NCBI RefSeq assembly: GCF_003264365.1
Contig: NZ_PYAK01000008.1
Span: 124,001-188,000 of the forward strand
Source: Micromonospora noduli
GTDB taxonomy: Bacteria; Actinomycetota; Actinomycetes; Mycobacteriales; Micromonosporaceae
Direction: 5' to 3'
Length of the DNA stretch: 64,000 nt
The stretch's first letter is position 1, and every line of letters begins with the position of its first letter. The position numbers and the translations under genes are program-made. The notes below the pieces were generated by a model, which saw only the letters and a program-made list of their open reading frames with translations, was not told the origin of the DNA and did no database searches. Below are positions 33,293-41,203 of this stretch, piece after piece.

Positions 33293-34318
33293 TCAGCCGG
33301 CGGCAGGTGGCGGGCGCCAGGCGGGCATCACGTCGTTCGGCCGGGCGGTCTTCGCCGGATCACGCTCCACGAGTTCGTCGAGAACGGCGTCGATTTCGGC
33401 CATCAGCTCGTCGTCGAGCCGTACCGTGGCCGCCTTGGCCGTCTCGGCGAGCTGTTCGGGCCGTGACGCGCCGACGATCGCGCCCGCCACGGTCGGCCGG
33501 CGCAGCACCCACGCCACCGCCAACTGGGCCATCGTGCAGCCGGCGGCCTGGGCGATCGGCCGGAGCTGGCGTACCCGGGAGAGCAGCAGATCCGACGAGT
33601 AGCGGGCGATGAACGAGCCACCGAAACCGTCGGTGGCCCGGGAGCCGGCGGGCGGGCGTCGGCCAGGTTCGTACCGACCGGTCAGCACGCCCATCGCGAG
33701 CGGCGACCAGGCGAGCTGGCCCAGGCCGAGGTCGGCGCAGGCGGGCGACACCTCGGCCTCCACCACCCGCCACAGCATGGAGTACTGCGGCTGGTTGGCG
33801 ATGAACGGGATGTGCAGCTCGGCGGCGAGCCGGAGGCCCGCGCGCAGCTGCGGGGCGGTCCACTCGGAGGCGCCGACGTAGAGCACCTTGCCCTGGCGGA
33901 CCAGGTCGGCGAAGGCGAGCATCGTCTCCGCCAGCGGCACGCTGTCGTCGTACCGGTGCGCCTGATAGAGGTCGAGGTAGTCGGTGCCCAGCCGGCTCAG
34001 CGAGGCGTGACAGCCCTCGATGATGTGCTTGCGGGACAGCCCGGCGTCGTTGGCCCCCGGCCCGACCGGCAGGCACACCTTCGTGCACAGCTCGATCGAG
34101 CTGCGCCGGACGCCCCTCAGCGCCTTGCCCAACGCCTGCTCGGCCCGCCCCTGGGCGTACCGGTCGGCGGTGTCGAACGTGGTGATGCCCGCGTCCAGGG
34201 CGGCGGTCACGCACGCGGCCGCCGCGTCGTCGTCGAGCTGGTTGCCGTGGGTGACCCAGTTGCCGTACGCGACCGCGCTGACGCGCAGGCCCGACCGGCC
34301 CAGTTGCCTGTACTCCAT
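33293..34318 (-). CDS. Aldo/keto reductase (KCNAB/YghZ-like)
   Basis: A 341-aa NADPH-dependent oxidoreductase. ATG at 34318 gives MEYRQLGRSGLRVSAVAYGNW, the family start; the frame is open further upstream. The catalytic tetrad is visible: Asp in TTFDTADRY, Tyr in DRYAQG, Lys in ELCTKVCL and His in DLYQAHRYDD. The C-terminal coenzyme-binding segment is VAGAIVGASRPEQLAETAKA. Its substrate is unknown. It is divergent from an ArsR-type regulator with 63 bp between starts, which suggests local control. Confidence 0.92.
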   Translation of the reverse strand: MEYRQLGRSGLRVSAVAYGNWVTHGNQLDDDAAAACVTAALDAGITTFDTADRYAQGRAEQALGKALRGVRRSSIELCTKVCLPVGPGANDAGLSRKHIIEGCHASLSRLGTDYLDLYQAHRYDDSVPLAETMLAFADLVRQGKVLYVGASEWTAPQLRAGLRLAAELHIPFIANQPQYSMLWRVVEAEVSPACADLGLGQLAWSPLAMGVLTGRYEPGRRPPAGSRATDGFGGSFIARYSSDLLLSRVRQLRPIAQAAGCTMAQLAVAWVLRRPTVAGAIVGASRPEQLAETAKAATVRLDDELMAEIDAVLDELVERDPAKTARPNDVMPAWRPPPAAG

Positions 34319-34356
34319 GGCGAGAATCGTCGGGCCGCCCGGCGCTGTCGCCGAAC

Positions 34357-34366
34357 CGTTCGAACG
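34357..34366. promoter_or_regulatory. Palindrome CGTTCGAACG, probable ArsR-type operator
   Basis: A perfect 10-bp palindrome in the 63-bp gap between the divergent aldo/keto reductase and the ArsR-like regulator. Its position would let one protein control both promoters. Confidence 0.5.
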
Positions 34367-34381
34367 TGGTCGAATCGGTGG

Positions 34382-35293
34382 GTGATCGAGGTCCGGTTCT
34401 CGCCCGACGACCTGAGCCGGGTCAGGTTCGTGCACTCGCCCCTGGCCGAGTTGGTGGCCAGCTCCTGGGCGTTACGCAAGCCGGCGAAGTACTGGATGCA
34501 CCGGCCATGGCGGGAGCGTGCGGAGCGGTTGCTGCCGGATGCCGGCCTGGAACCGCTGTTGGCGGTGCTCAGGTCGTCCAACGGTTACGTGCCGGATTTC
34601 CTCACCCCGATCGGAGTGGCACCGAACCTGGCCGCCGAGCTGCGGGCGGTCGCCGGCACCGATCCGTCCCGGATGCGCCGGCAACTGGAGCGGGCCGGCG
34701 CACCCCGGCTGTCCCCGGACGAGTTGGTCACGCAACTCCACAGGTACTTCACAGTGCTGATCGCACCGGACTGGCCCCGGCTGCGGGCGCTCGCGCTGGC
34801 CGACATCCGGCGGCGGACGCTGCTCGCCGCCGAGCAGGGCGGGCGGACCCTGCTTCGCGAGGTGCACCCGTTGATCCGGTGGGACGGCGCGGCGCTGCGG
34901 GTCGCCGTCGGCACGACAGTGCCGGCCGGCCTGGACGGACGCCCGTGGACGCTGCTGCCCACCGCGTTCTCCGGGCCGACGGTGCACGCGATCATGGAGG
35001 GCGACGCCGGGCCCGCCCTCTGCTATCCGCCGACCGGGCTGGGCGGGCTGTGGGATTCGCCGGCGCCCAGCGCGGCGCTCGGCGCCCTGCTCGGCGGTAC
35101 CCGGGCGGCGGCGCTCTCCCTGCTCGACTCGCCGCTGAGCACCGGGGAGCTGGCCGCGATGCTGGGTCTCGCGCCGGCGACAGCGTCGCACCACCTCACC
35201 ACGCTGCGGGACAACGGCCTGATCGTCGGCGTACGACAGGGGCGGGTGGTGCGTTATGCCCGAACTGCCCTTGGTGACCAGCTGGTCGGCTGA
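34382..35293 (+). CDS. DUF5937/ArsR winged-helix transcriptional regulator
   Basis: A 303-aa regulator, GTG start at 34382. The N-terminal 220 residues (VIEVRFSPDDLSRVRFVHSPLAELVASSWAL..., then VHPLIRWDGAALRVA) fit the DUF5937 domain found in actinobacterial ArsR-like proteins. The C-terminus is a winged helix: RAAALSLLDSPLSTGELAAMLGLAPATASHHLTTLRDNGLIVGVRQGRVVRYARTALG. No cysteine metal site is visible in the recognition helix, so it is not a classical metalloregulator. It probably controls the divergent aldo/keto reductase. Confidence 0.88.
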   Translation: MIEVRFSPDDLSRVRFVHSPLAELVASSWALRKPAKYWMHRPWRERAERLLPDAGLEPLLAVLRSSNGYVPDFLTPIGVAPNLAAELRAVAGTDPSRMRRQLERAGAPRLSPDELVTQLHRYFTVLIAPDWPRLRALALADIRRRTLLAAEQGGRTLLREVHPLIRWDGAALRVAVGTTVPAGLDGRPWTLLPTAFSGPTVHAIMEGDAGPALCYPPTGLGGLWDSPAPSAALGALLGGTRAAALSLLDSPLSTGELAAMLGLAPATASHHLTTLRDNGLIVGVRQGRVVRYARTALGDQLVG

Positions 35294-35365
35294 GCCGCGG
35301 CCCGTGATGTGGGATCCAGCACGCGGACATTGGCCGGCCCCCTTGGGGTGTGGCAGCATGGGCCC

Positions 35366-35452
35366 ATGACCGCCGCAGTCGTCCGCCGCTTCGTGGCACG
35401 TCGCCACGTCGATTACGGCCGCGTGCGCAGCGCGATCTGTCCGGCCTACTGA
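35366..35452 (+). CDS. Cysteine-type regulatory leader peptide of the sulfite reductase operon
   Basis: A 28-codon ORF, ATG at 35366, TGA at 35450. It carries the motif RRHVDYGRVRSAIC close to its C-terminus, the form seen in leader peptides before sulfur-assimilation genes of many actinobacteria (RRHVDL...SAIC), with the cysteine codon TGT fourth from the end. Ribosome stalling at this codon when cysteinyl-tRNA is low would affect folding of the following 133-nt leader. It is too short for standard gene callers. Confidence 0.85.
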   Translation: MTAAVVRRFVARRHVDYGRVRSAICPAY

Positions 35453-35505
35453 CGACGCCCGACCATTCTGTCTCGGGCGCGCTCCGCGCCGGCTGTCTGA
35501 AGACA

Positions 35506-35574
35506 CCGTTGTCCCGCCCGCTTCGCCGGGCCGGCCGCCGCGCCCCGCGTATCCCGAGGCACAGCAGACAACGG
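35506..35574 (+). promoter_or_regulatory. Long-range pairing that can sequester the sir ribosome-binding site
   Basis: CCGTTGTC at 35506-35513 is complementary to GACAACGG at 35567-35574. The right arm overlaps the first bases of the Shine-Dalgarno GGAGGA (35573-35578) that serves the ATG at 35586. Smaller hairpins (GGCGCG...CGCGCC near 35476-35490; TGTCT-GA-AGACA near 35494-35505) lie nearby. Together with the leader peptide this suggests translational attenuation. Confidence 0.55.
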
Positions 35575-35585
35575 AGGACGCCGCG

Positions 35586-37298
35586 ATGGCGGTCAGCAGC
35601 ATCCCGGCCCGTTCCGAGGACCCGACGGCTCGCCCGACCCGAGCGCCGCGCCGGCCACGGGGTGAGGGTCAGTGGGCGCTCGGCCACCGCGAGCCGCTCA
35701 ACCCCAACGAGCGGATCAAGAAGGACGACGACCCGCTCAACGTCCGGGCCCGCATCGAGACCATTTACGCGCACCGCGGCTTCGCCTCGATCGACCCGCA
35801 GGACCTGCGGGGCCGGTTCCGCTGGTGGGGCCTCTACACCCAGCGCAAGGCGGGCATCGACGGCGGGCGTACCGCCGTGCTGGAGCCGCACGAGCTGGAG
35901 GACGAGTTCTTCATGCTCCGGGTCCGCATCGACGGCGGGCAGCTCAGCCTTGCCCAGCTGCGCGTGATCGCGGACATCTCCCGGGAGTTCGCGCGGGACA
36001 CCGCCGACATCACCGACCGGCAGAACATCCAGTACCACTGGATCCGGGTCGAGGACATGCCGGAGATCTGGCGTCGGCTGGAGTCGGTCGGTTTGCAGAC
36101 CACCGAGGCGTGCGGCGACTGCCCGCGGATCGTGCTGGGCAGCCCGGTCGCCGGGGTGGCCCGCGACGAGCTGCTCGACCCGACTCCGGCGATCGACGAG
36201 ATCGTCTCCCGGTACGTCGGCGACAAGCAGTTCTCCAACCTGCCCCGCAAGTTCAAGACGTCGATCTCCTGGCTGGTGGACACCCCGTACGAGTCGAACG
36301 ACATCGCCTTCCTCGGTGTCGACCACCCGGAGCACGGGCCCGGCTTCGACGTCTGGGTCGGTGGGGGCCTCTCCACGAACCCGATGCTCGCCAAGCGGCT
36401 CGGCGTCTGGGTGCCGCTGGCCGAGGTGCCGGACGTGTGGGCCGGAGTGGTCGGGATCTTCCGCGACTACGGCTACCGCCGACTGCGCAACCGGGCCCGG
36501 TTGAAGTTCCTGGTGGCCGACTGGGGCGTGGAGCGCTTCCGCGAGGTTCTGGAGAAGGACTACCTCGGTCGTACGCTGCTCGACGGCCCGCCGCCGGTCC
36601 TGCCGTCGAAGCCGGTCGACCACGTGGGCGTGCACGAGCAGTCCGACGGGCGGCACTACGTGGGCGCCGCTCCCGTGGTGGGGCGGGTCTCCGGCGCGCA
36701 GCTCAGCCAGCTGGCCGACGTGGTCGAGGCGCACGGCAGCGATCGGGTGCGGCTCACCCCGTACCAGAAGCTGCTGGTGCTCGACGTGCCGTCGGAGCGG
36801 ACGGAGTCACTGATCGACGCGCTGCGCGGGATCGGTCTGGAGGCCCGGCCGTCGGCCTGGCGGCGCGGCACGATGGCGTGCACCGGCATCGAGTACTGCA
36901 AGCTCGCCATCGTCGAGACGAAGGCCCGCGGCGAGGAGTTGGTGGCCCGGTTGGAGCAGCGGCTGCGCGACTTCGACGCGGACATTTCGATCCACATCAA
37001 CGGCTGCCCGAACGCGTGCGCACGCACCCAGGTGGCCGACATCGGGCTCAAGGGTCAACTGGTGGTCGGCCCGGACGGCCGGCAGGTCGAGGGTTTCCAG
37101 GTGCACCTGGGCGGCGGGCTGGGCATGGCCCAGGGGCAGACCGCCGGTTTCGGCCGCAAGCTTCGCGGCCTGAAGACCACCGCCGACGAACTTCCGGAGT
37201 ACGTGGAACGGCTGGCCCGTCGCTACCTGGCCGGTCGGAGCGAGGGCGAGACGTTCGCCAACTGGGTGATCAGAGTCGACGAGGAGGAACTGCGGTGA
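35586..37298 (+). CDS. sir: Ferredoxin-dependent sulfite (nitrite/sulfite) reductase
   Basis: A 570-aa sirohaem/[4Fe-4S] enzyme that reduces sulfite to sulfide in the cytosol. ATG at 35586 has GGAGGA seven bases upstream. The duplicated ferredoxin-like halves are visible: FFMLRVRIDGGQLSLAQLRVIADISREFARDTADITDRQNIQYHWIRVEDMPEIW, EACGDCPRIVLGSP, then the second half from VGRVSGAQLSQLADVVE. The cluster cysteines are C-x5-C in ACTGIEYCKLAIVETKARGE and C-x3-C in INGCPNACARTQVADIG. The genomic setting (cysH, sirohydrochlorin chelatase) favours sulfite over nitrite. Its stop overlaps the next gene by 4 nt. Confidence 0.94.
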   Translation: MAVSSIPARSEDPTARPTRAPRRPRGEGQWALGHREPLNPNERIKKDDDPLNVRARIETIYAHRGFASIDPQDLRGRFRWWGLYTQRKAGIDGGRTAVLEPHELEDEFFMLRVRIDGGQLSLAQLRVIADISREFARDTADITDRQNIQYHWIRVEDMPEIWRRLESVGLQTTEACGDCPRIVLGSPVAGVARDELLDPTPAIDEIVSRYVGDKQFSNLPRKFKTSISWLVDTPYESNDIAFLGVDHPEHGPGFDVWVGGGLSTNPMLAKRLGVWVPLAEVPDVWAGVVGIFRDYGYRRLRNRARLKFLVADWGVERFREVLEKDYLGRTLLDGPPPVLPSKPVDHVGVHEQSDGRHYVGAAPVVGRVSGAQLSQLADVVEAHGSDRVRLTPYQKLLVLDVPSERTESLIDALRGIGLEARPSAWRRGTMACTGIEYCKLAIVETKARGEELVARLEQRLRDFDADISIHINGCPNACARTQVADIGLKGQLVVGPDGRQVEGFQVHLGGGLGMAQGQTAGFGRKLRGLKTTADELPEYVERLARRYLAGRSEGETFANWVIRVDEEELR

Positions 37299-37456
37299 GC
37301 AGCGAGAACCGAGCGGCACCTCTGTACTGCCCGTACTGCGGCGAGGAGGACCTGCGGCCGCACGAGGCGGGTCACGGCGCCTGGGAGTGCCACGCCTGCA
37401 CCCGGGTCTTCTCGGTGAAGTTCACCGGGTTGCTGAGTCGGGCGGTGACCTCATGA
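37295..37456 (+). CDS. Small zinc-ribbon protein of the sulfite reductase operon
   Basis: A 53-aa protein, GTG overlapping the sir stop (GTGA) and its own TGA overlapping the cysH ATG. It has two CxxC knuckles, YCPYCGEEDLRPH and ECHACTRVF, spaced about 18 residues, forming a probable zinc ribbon or rubredoxin-like fold. Translational coupling on both sides points to a role in sulfite or APS reduction, perhaps electron transfer or complex stability. Function not established as far as I know; it recurs at this position in actinobacterial cys operons. Confidence 0.85.
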   Translation: MSSENRAAPLYCPYCGEEDLRPHEAGHGAWECHACTRVFSVKFTGLLSRAVTS

Positions 37457-38214
37457 GTCTCGTCTCGGCCGCGAGCCTGCGACTGGTGGGCCCGGGCGGC
37501 TCGACGCCGGCCGACCCGGCCCGGCGCGACCCGGAGGAGCTGCGGGCCCTGGCCGAGCAGGCCGCTCGGGACCTGGAGGGCGCCCCGGCACTGGAGATCG
37601 CCCGCTGGGCGGCGCAGACCTTCGGTGAGCGGTTCTGCGTGACCAGCTCGATGGCCGACGCCGTGCTGGCGCACCTGGTCTCCCGGGTGGCCCCCGGGGT
37701 GGACGTGGTCTTCCTCGACACCGGCCTGCACTTCCCCGAGACGCTGCGGGTACGCGACGAGGTCGCCCGGACGCTGCCGGTGAACGTCAGGTCGATCCGG
37801 CCCCGGCTCACCGTCGGCCAGCAGGACGGCCAGTACGGGCCCCGGCTGTTCAACAAGTCGCCGGACGACTGCTGCCAGTTGCGCAAGGTGGAGCCGCTGG
37901 AACGGGCTCTGACCGGGTACGACGCCTGGGCTGCCGGCCTGCGTCGGGACGAGTCGCCGAGCCGGGCCAACACACCGGTGGTGACCTTCGACGCGCGTCG
38001 GGGCAAGGTCAAGGTCAACCCGATCGCGGCCTGGTCGCAGAAGGATGTGGACTCCTACATCGCCCGTTTCAACGTGCCGGTCAACGAGCTGTTCAAGCAG
38101 GGTTACGGGTCGATCGGCTGCTGGCCGTGCACCCGCCGTACCAAGGCCGGCGAGGACGCGCGGGCCGGCCGGTGGGCCATGTTCGAGAAGACCGAGTGCG
38201 GGCTGCACGTCTGA
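37453..38214 (+). CDS. cysH: Phosphoadenylyl/adenylyl-sulfate reductase (4Fe-4S type)
   Basis: A 253-aa reductase making sulfite from activated sulfate with thioredoxin. ATG at 37453 overlaps the preceding TGA (ATGA). The PP-loop-like FCVTSSMADAVLAHLVSRVAPGVDVVFLDTGLHFPETL, the arginine-rich SIRPRLTVGQQDGQYG and the cysteine pairs DDCCQLRKVEPL and IGCWPCTRR are present; the CC...CxxC set is that of iron-sulfur APS reductases. The C-terminal KTECGLHV holds the catalytic Cys. The actinobacterial setting supports APS as substrate. It is the third gene of the cys operon. Confidence 0.93.
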   Translation: MSLVSAASLRLVGPGGSTPADPARRDPEELRALAEQAARDLEGAPALEIARWAAQTFGERFCVTSSMADAVLAHLVSRVAPGVDVVFLDTGLHFPETLRVRDEVARTLPVNVRSIRPRLTVGQQDGQYGPRLFNKSPDDCCQLRKVEPLERALTGYDAWAAGLRRDESPSRANTPVVTFDARRGKVKVNPIAAWSQKDVDSYIARFNVPVNELFKQGYGSIGCWPCTRRTKAGEDARAGRWAMFEKTECGLHV

Positions 38215-38999
38215 CCTCCCCGGCGGCGACCCTGACCGGCTCCGGTGCCGCTGGCGGGGCGGCCCCGGTGGTGCTGGTCGCGCACGGCAGCCGTGACCCG
38301 CGGGCGGCCGATGCCACCCGGGCGCTGGCTCGGGCGGTGTCGGCGGCCCGGCCGGGCACACCGGTGTGGGCGAGTTGGCTGGACCACACCGAGCCGGGGC
38401 CGACCCAGGTGCTGCGCGACCTGGCCGTGGCCGGCCATCGCCGGGCGGTGCTGGTGCCGCTGCTGCTGACCGCCGCCTACCACCATCGGGTGGACATCCC
38501 GGCGGCGGTCGCCGCAGCGGCGCGGTCCGGGCCACCGCTGTCGGTACGGGTGACCGATGTGCTCGGCCCGGCGGACGACACGCCCGATCCTGCGCTGCTG
38601 GCCGGGTTGTGCCGGCGGCTGGGTGAGACGCGTCCGGGCCGCTTCGACGCGTTGGTGCTGGCCGCGGCGGGCACCCGGGACGCGCGGGCGCGACGATCGG
38701 TGGGCCGGGTCGCCGACGCGCTCGGCGTGGAGTTCGGGGTGCCCTGCCGGGTGGCGTACGCCTCGGCGGCTCCACCGGCGACCGGTGTGGCGGTGTCCCG
38801 GCTGCGGGCGTCCGGCGCGCGCCGGGTCGCGGTGGCCGCGTACTTCCTGGCGCCGGGGCTGTTCCACGACGCGGTGACCGAGGCGGCCGGGGCGGCGGGT
38901 GCGGTGGCGGTCGCCGCGCCGCTGACCGACGCACCGGAGTTGGTCGAGCTGGTGCTGCGTCGGGTCGACGACCGGCCCGTGCTGGCGTCTACGGGCTGA
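38196..38999 (+). CDS. Sirohydrochlorin chelatase (CbiX/SirB-like)
   Basis: A 267-aa protein if read from the GTG at 38196, which overlaps the cysH end by 19 nt. The conserved core begins VVLVAHGSRDPRAADATRALARAV; a second CbiX repeat starts DALVLAAAGTRDARARRSVGRVADAL. Metal-site histidines are in VAHGSRD and AAYHHRVDIP. The enzyme would insert iron into sirohydrochlorin to make the sirohaem needed by the reductase upstream, which explains its place in the operon. The C-terminus ends just before a strong hairpin. Confidence 0.87.
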   Translation: MRAARLTSPAATLTGSGAAGGAAPVVLVAHGSRDPRAADATRALARAVSAARPGTPVWASWLDHTEPGPTQVLRDLAVAGHRRAVLVPLLLTAAYHHRVDIPAAVAAAARSGPPLSVRVTDVLGPADDTPDPALLAGLCRRLGETRPGRFDALVLAAAGTRDARARRSVGRVADALGVEFGVPCRVAYASAAPPATGVAVSRLRASGARRVAVAAYFLAPGLFHDAVTEAAGAAGAVAVAAPLTDAPELVELVLRRVDDRPVLASTG

Positions 39000-39042
39000 T
39001 AACCCGTGCTGGCACTGTGTGATCCGGTGCCGGACAGCAGAA

Positions 39043-39070
39043 CGCCCCGGTGGGCGAACCCACCGGGGCG
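39043..39070. terminator. Perfect 12-bp hairpin between the cys operon and whiB1
   Basis: CGCCCCGGTGGG, CGAA tetraloop, CCCACCGGGGCG. It lies between the convergent chelatase and whiB1 stops and probably ends both transcripts. Confidence 0.85.
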
Positions 39071-39089
39071 TACAGCTGTGTGTTGGGGA

Positions 39090-39347
39090 TCAGGCGGAGT
39101 GAGCGCGCAGCACCCGGAGACCGCCACGCCGCTTGACGGCGCGCCGCTCCTCCTCGCTCATTCCGCCCCAGACGCCGGCGTCCTGACCAGACTCGAGTGC
39201 CCACTGAAGGCACTGGTCGGTCACGGAGCAGCGCCTGCAGACGGCCTTGGCCTGCTCGACCTGCAGCAGAGCCGGTCCAGACGTCCCGATCGGGAAGAAC
39301 AGCTCCGGGTCTTCGTCGCGGCAGACACTATGGTGACGCCAGTCCAT
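39090..39347 (-). CDS. whiB1: WhiB1-type iron-sulfur transcription factor
   Basis: An 85-aa Wbl protein. ATG 39347 gives MDWRHHSVCRDEDPELFFPIG, the same start as mycobacterial WhiB1. Cluster cysteines are Cys9, Cys37, Cys40 and Cys46 (C-x27-C-x2-C-x5-C), then GVWGGMSEEERRAVKRR as the DNA/sigma-contact region. WhiB1 is an NO-sensitive [4Fe-4S] regulator, essential in M. tuberculosis, where it is Rv3219 beside pdtaS (Rv3220c). A long relatively AT-rich upstream region with a CRP-like box precedes it. Confidence 0.93.
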   Translation of the reverse strand: MDWRHHSVCRDEDPELFFPIGTSGPALLQVEQAKAVCRRCSVTDQCLQWALESGQDAGVWGGMSEEERRAVKRRGGLRVLRAHSA

Positions 39348-39365
39348 GGCGGCAACACTCCTCAT

Positions 39366-39797
39366 TCTGGATGGGTGGCGAACAATTGCTTGGTCGTGCT
39401 TTTCCTATATGCATCCGCAGTGCCGATGGTGACAGTTAGCGTCCGTCCATTCGGCAGTGCGTGAGCAGGCGTTCAGCGCCGGGGACCTGCTGGAACAGCT
39501 CAACCTGACGAGCATATCCAGGCAATGTCCCGGTAACTCAAGTTCGCTTGTGAATACTTTCACGAACAGTCGCGATGTCAAGGGTGACGCTCGGAAAAAC
39601 TCCGGTCGGTGAGCAAGCCCACAACCCCTTTGTCCGGGTTCCAGTGCTTTCCTGGTTACCCGCCGTGCCACAGCCGAGGATCAATATAGTACAGTCCGCG
39701 TGACATTGCTGACATTTCCGGCACCTGCCCCTCGGTGTGGCGGCGACCAGGTCGATCGGTTGTGGCCACCGTGTCGACCAAGGGCAGTACCCGAGAC
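39366..39797 (-). promoter_or_regulatory. Long AT-richer upstream region of whiB1
   Basis: A 432-bp stretch without a convincing gene. Two candidate -10 elements for leftward transcription are TATAGG near 39405-39415 and TATATT near 39683-39688. A CRP-like palindrome lies between them. The size suggests a complex promoter or long 5' leader for whiB1. Confidence 0.5.
39549..39564. promoter_or_regulatory. CRP/FNR-type binding site upstream of whiB1
   Basis: TGTGAATACTTTCACG: half-sites TGTGA and TCACG with a 6-bp spacer. It fits the actinobacterial CRP consensus (TGTGA-N6-TCACA) with one mismatch. It sits about 200 bp upstream of the whiB1 ATG. In M. tuberculosis CRP (Rv3676) binds the whiB1 promoter. 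Confidence 0.65.
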
Positions 39798-40748
39798 CTA
39801 GCAGATTACTCTCAGTGCGGCCGGAACGGAGGTGAATCTGACTTTCTCCCGCTCGCCGAGATAGTCCCCGTCCAGCTGGAACGCCTGTGGACGGCTGGAG
39901 ACCAGCGTGAACTCCGCCGTGTCATGGAGTCGTAACACCTGCCGACCGCGTGGATCCGGTTGCCGGGACAGGAACTGCGTCACTGTCCGGGTTGTGCTAG
40001 CCACCCGGAGCTGACGCAACGCCAGCACATCCAGCCCGAGATCGAACGACGCCGCCGGGTTCGGGTTGACCTCCCGGTCGCCCAGGTACGTCCAGGGGGC
40101 CGTGTTCTGGATGATGACGGTGGCCAGCTCGGCCTCCGCAGGCTCCCCCGGACGCTCCAGCACGATCGCCGGGTGCCGCCGGTCCGAGGCGAAGAAGTAC
40201 TGATTCATGATCGAACGCAGATAGAGCGACGGTGTGGAGACCCGCCCCTTCCGCCGGGCCTGCTCCACCCGGTGGATCACCGCGGCATCCAGGCCGAAGC
40301 CGGCGCAGAAGGTGAAGTAGCGGTCGTCGGCGAGGCCCAGCCCCACCGTCCGGCTCCGGCCCAGCCGCAGTCCTTCCAGGATCATGCTGGTCGCCTCCGG
40401 CCACTCCCGGGGCAGGCCCACCGCACGGGCGAACACGTTTGTCGAGCCACCGGGAACGGTCGCCAGCGCGGGCAGTCGCTCGGCCATCGGCGCGTCGCCG
40501 GCGCGAGTCGGCGGTTCGGCCGTCATCAGGCCGTTCACCACCTCGTTCACGGTGCCATCGCCACCCAGGGTGACGACCAGGTCGACGCCCTCAGCGGCTG
40601 CCTCCCGGGCCAGCGCCACGGCGTGCCCACGCCGACGGGTGTAGCGCACGCTGAGATCGACTTCGCTGCGCAGCGCCCGGACGAGCACGTCCCGGCTGCG
40701 TTCGCTGGTGGTGGTGGCCTTCGGATTGACCACCAGGACGGCCCGCAT
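39798..40748 (-). CDS. Diacylglycerol/lipid kinase family protein
   Basis: A 316-aa lipid kinase-fold protein. ATG at 40748 gives MRAVLVVNPKATTTSERS, the family N-terminus. The nucleotide-binding GGDGT motif is intact in VDLVVTLGGDGTVNEVVNGL, followed by LATVPGGSTNVFARAVGLP and the beta-sandwich domain with FCAGFGLDAAVIHRVEQ and QLDGDYLGE. Bacterial members (YegS/BmrU/DgkB type) phosphorylate diacylglycerol or related lipids at the membrane. Its precise substrate is unknown. It is divergent from the small membrane protein 43 bp away. Confidence 0.9.
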   Translation of the reverse strand: MRAVLVVNPKATTTSERSRDVLVRALRSEVDLSVRYTRRRGHAVALAREAAAEGVDLVVTLGGDGTVNEVVNGLMTAEPPTRAGDAPMAERLPALATVPGGSTNVFARAVGLPREWPEATSMILEGLRLGRSRTVGLGLADDRYFTFCAGFGLDAAVIHRVEQARRKGRVSTPSLYLRSIMNQYFFASDRRHPAIVLERPGEPAEAELATVIIQNTAPWTYLGDREVNPNPAASFDLGLDVLALRQLRVASTTRTVTQFLSRQPDPRGRQVLRLHDTAEFTLVSSRPQAFQLDGDYLGEREKVRFTSVPAALRVIC

Positions 40749-40791
40749 GGGCGGCACTGTACCTTCCGGCAGCCCGGGTATCGTGGCGCGC

Positions 40792-41181
40792 GTGACCATC
40801 GACTCGGACCCGATCCCCGTCACGCTCCGCTGGGCGGTCCGGCTGCTGTGGGCGGAGGCGGCCGTCGTCGGGCTGATCGCCGTCTGGTTGGTCTGGGCCG
40901 ACCTCACGGCCACCCGTACCGACCTGCTGGCGGCGTTGCTGGTGACCGCGTTCGCCATCGGGGCGGCCGTCGTGCTCTGGGCCCTGGGTCGCGCGCTGCT
41001 GCGCCGTCAGGCGGGCGCACGAGCTCCCGCGATCGTGCTTCAGCTGATGCTGCTGCCGATCGGGTGGTTCATGATCCAGGCTGGCCTGGGCTGGCTGGGC
41101 GTGCCGCTGATGGCGCTCGGCCTGGGCGTGGCCTGGCTGCTGATCTGCCCTCCGACGACCCGCGCCCTCGGCTTCGAGTGA
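40792..41181 (+). CDS. Four-segment integral membrane protein, unknown function
   Basis: A 129-aa hypothetical protein, GTG at 40792. Four hydrophobic segments: about residues 14-33, 40-62, 79-97 and 98-114, with a basic loop (GRALLRRQAGARAP) between the second and third and a short tail TTRALGFE. I do not recognise the family with certainty; similar small proteins of unknown role are common in Micromonosporaceae. It shares a promoter region with the lipid kinase. Confidence 0.75.
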   Translation: MTIDSDPIPVTLRWAVRLLWAEAAVVGLIAVWLVWADLTATRTDLLAALLVTAFAIGAAVVLWALGRALLRRQAGARAPAIVLQLMLLPIGWFMIQAGLGWLGVPLMALGLGVAWLLICPPTTRALGFE

Positions 41182-41203
41182 CCGCGCCGGTGCGTCGGAC
41201 CGG

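Noticed and set aside
34346..34381. LexA (SOS) box in the AKR/ArsR gap because of TTCGAAC
   Set aside because: Spacing does not fit GAAC-N4-GTTC; the central palindrome is better explained as a local operator.
39405..39671. 88-codon leftward frame in the whiB1 upstream region
   Set aside because: Region is AT-richer than genes here, no ribosome-binding site, no recognisable protein; better explained as promoter DNA.
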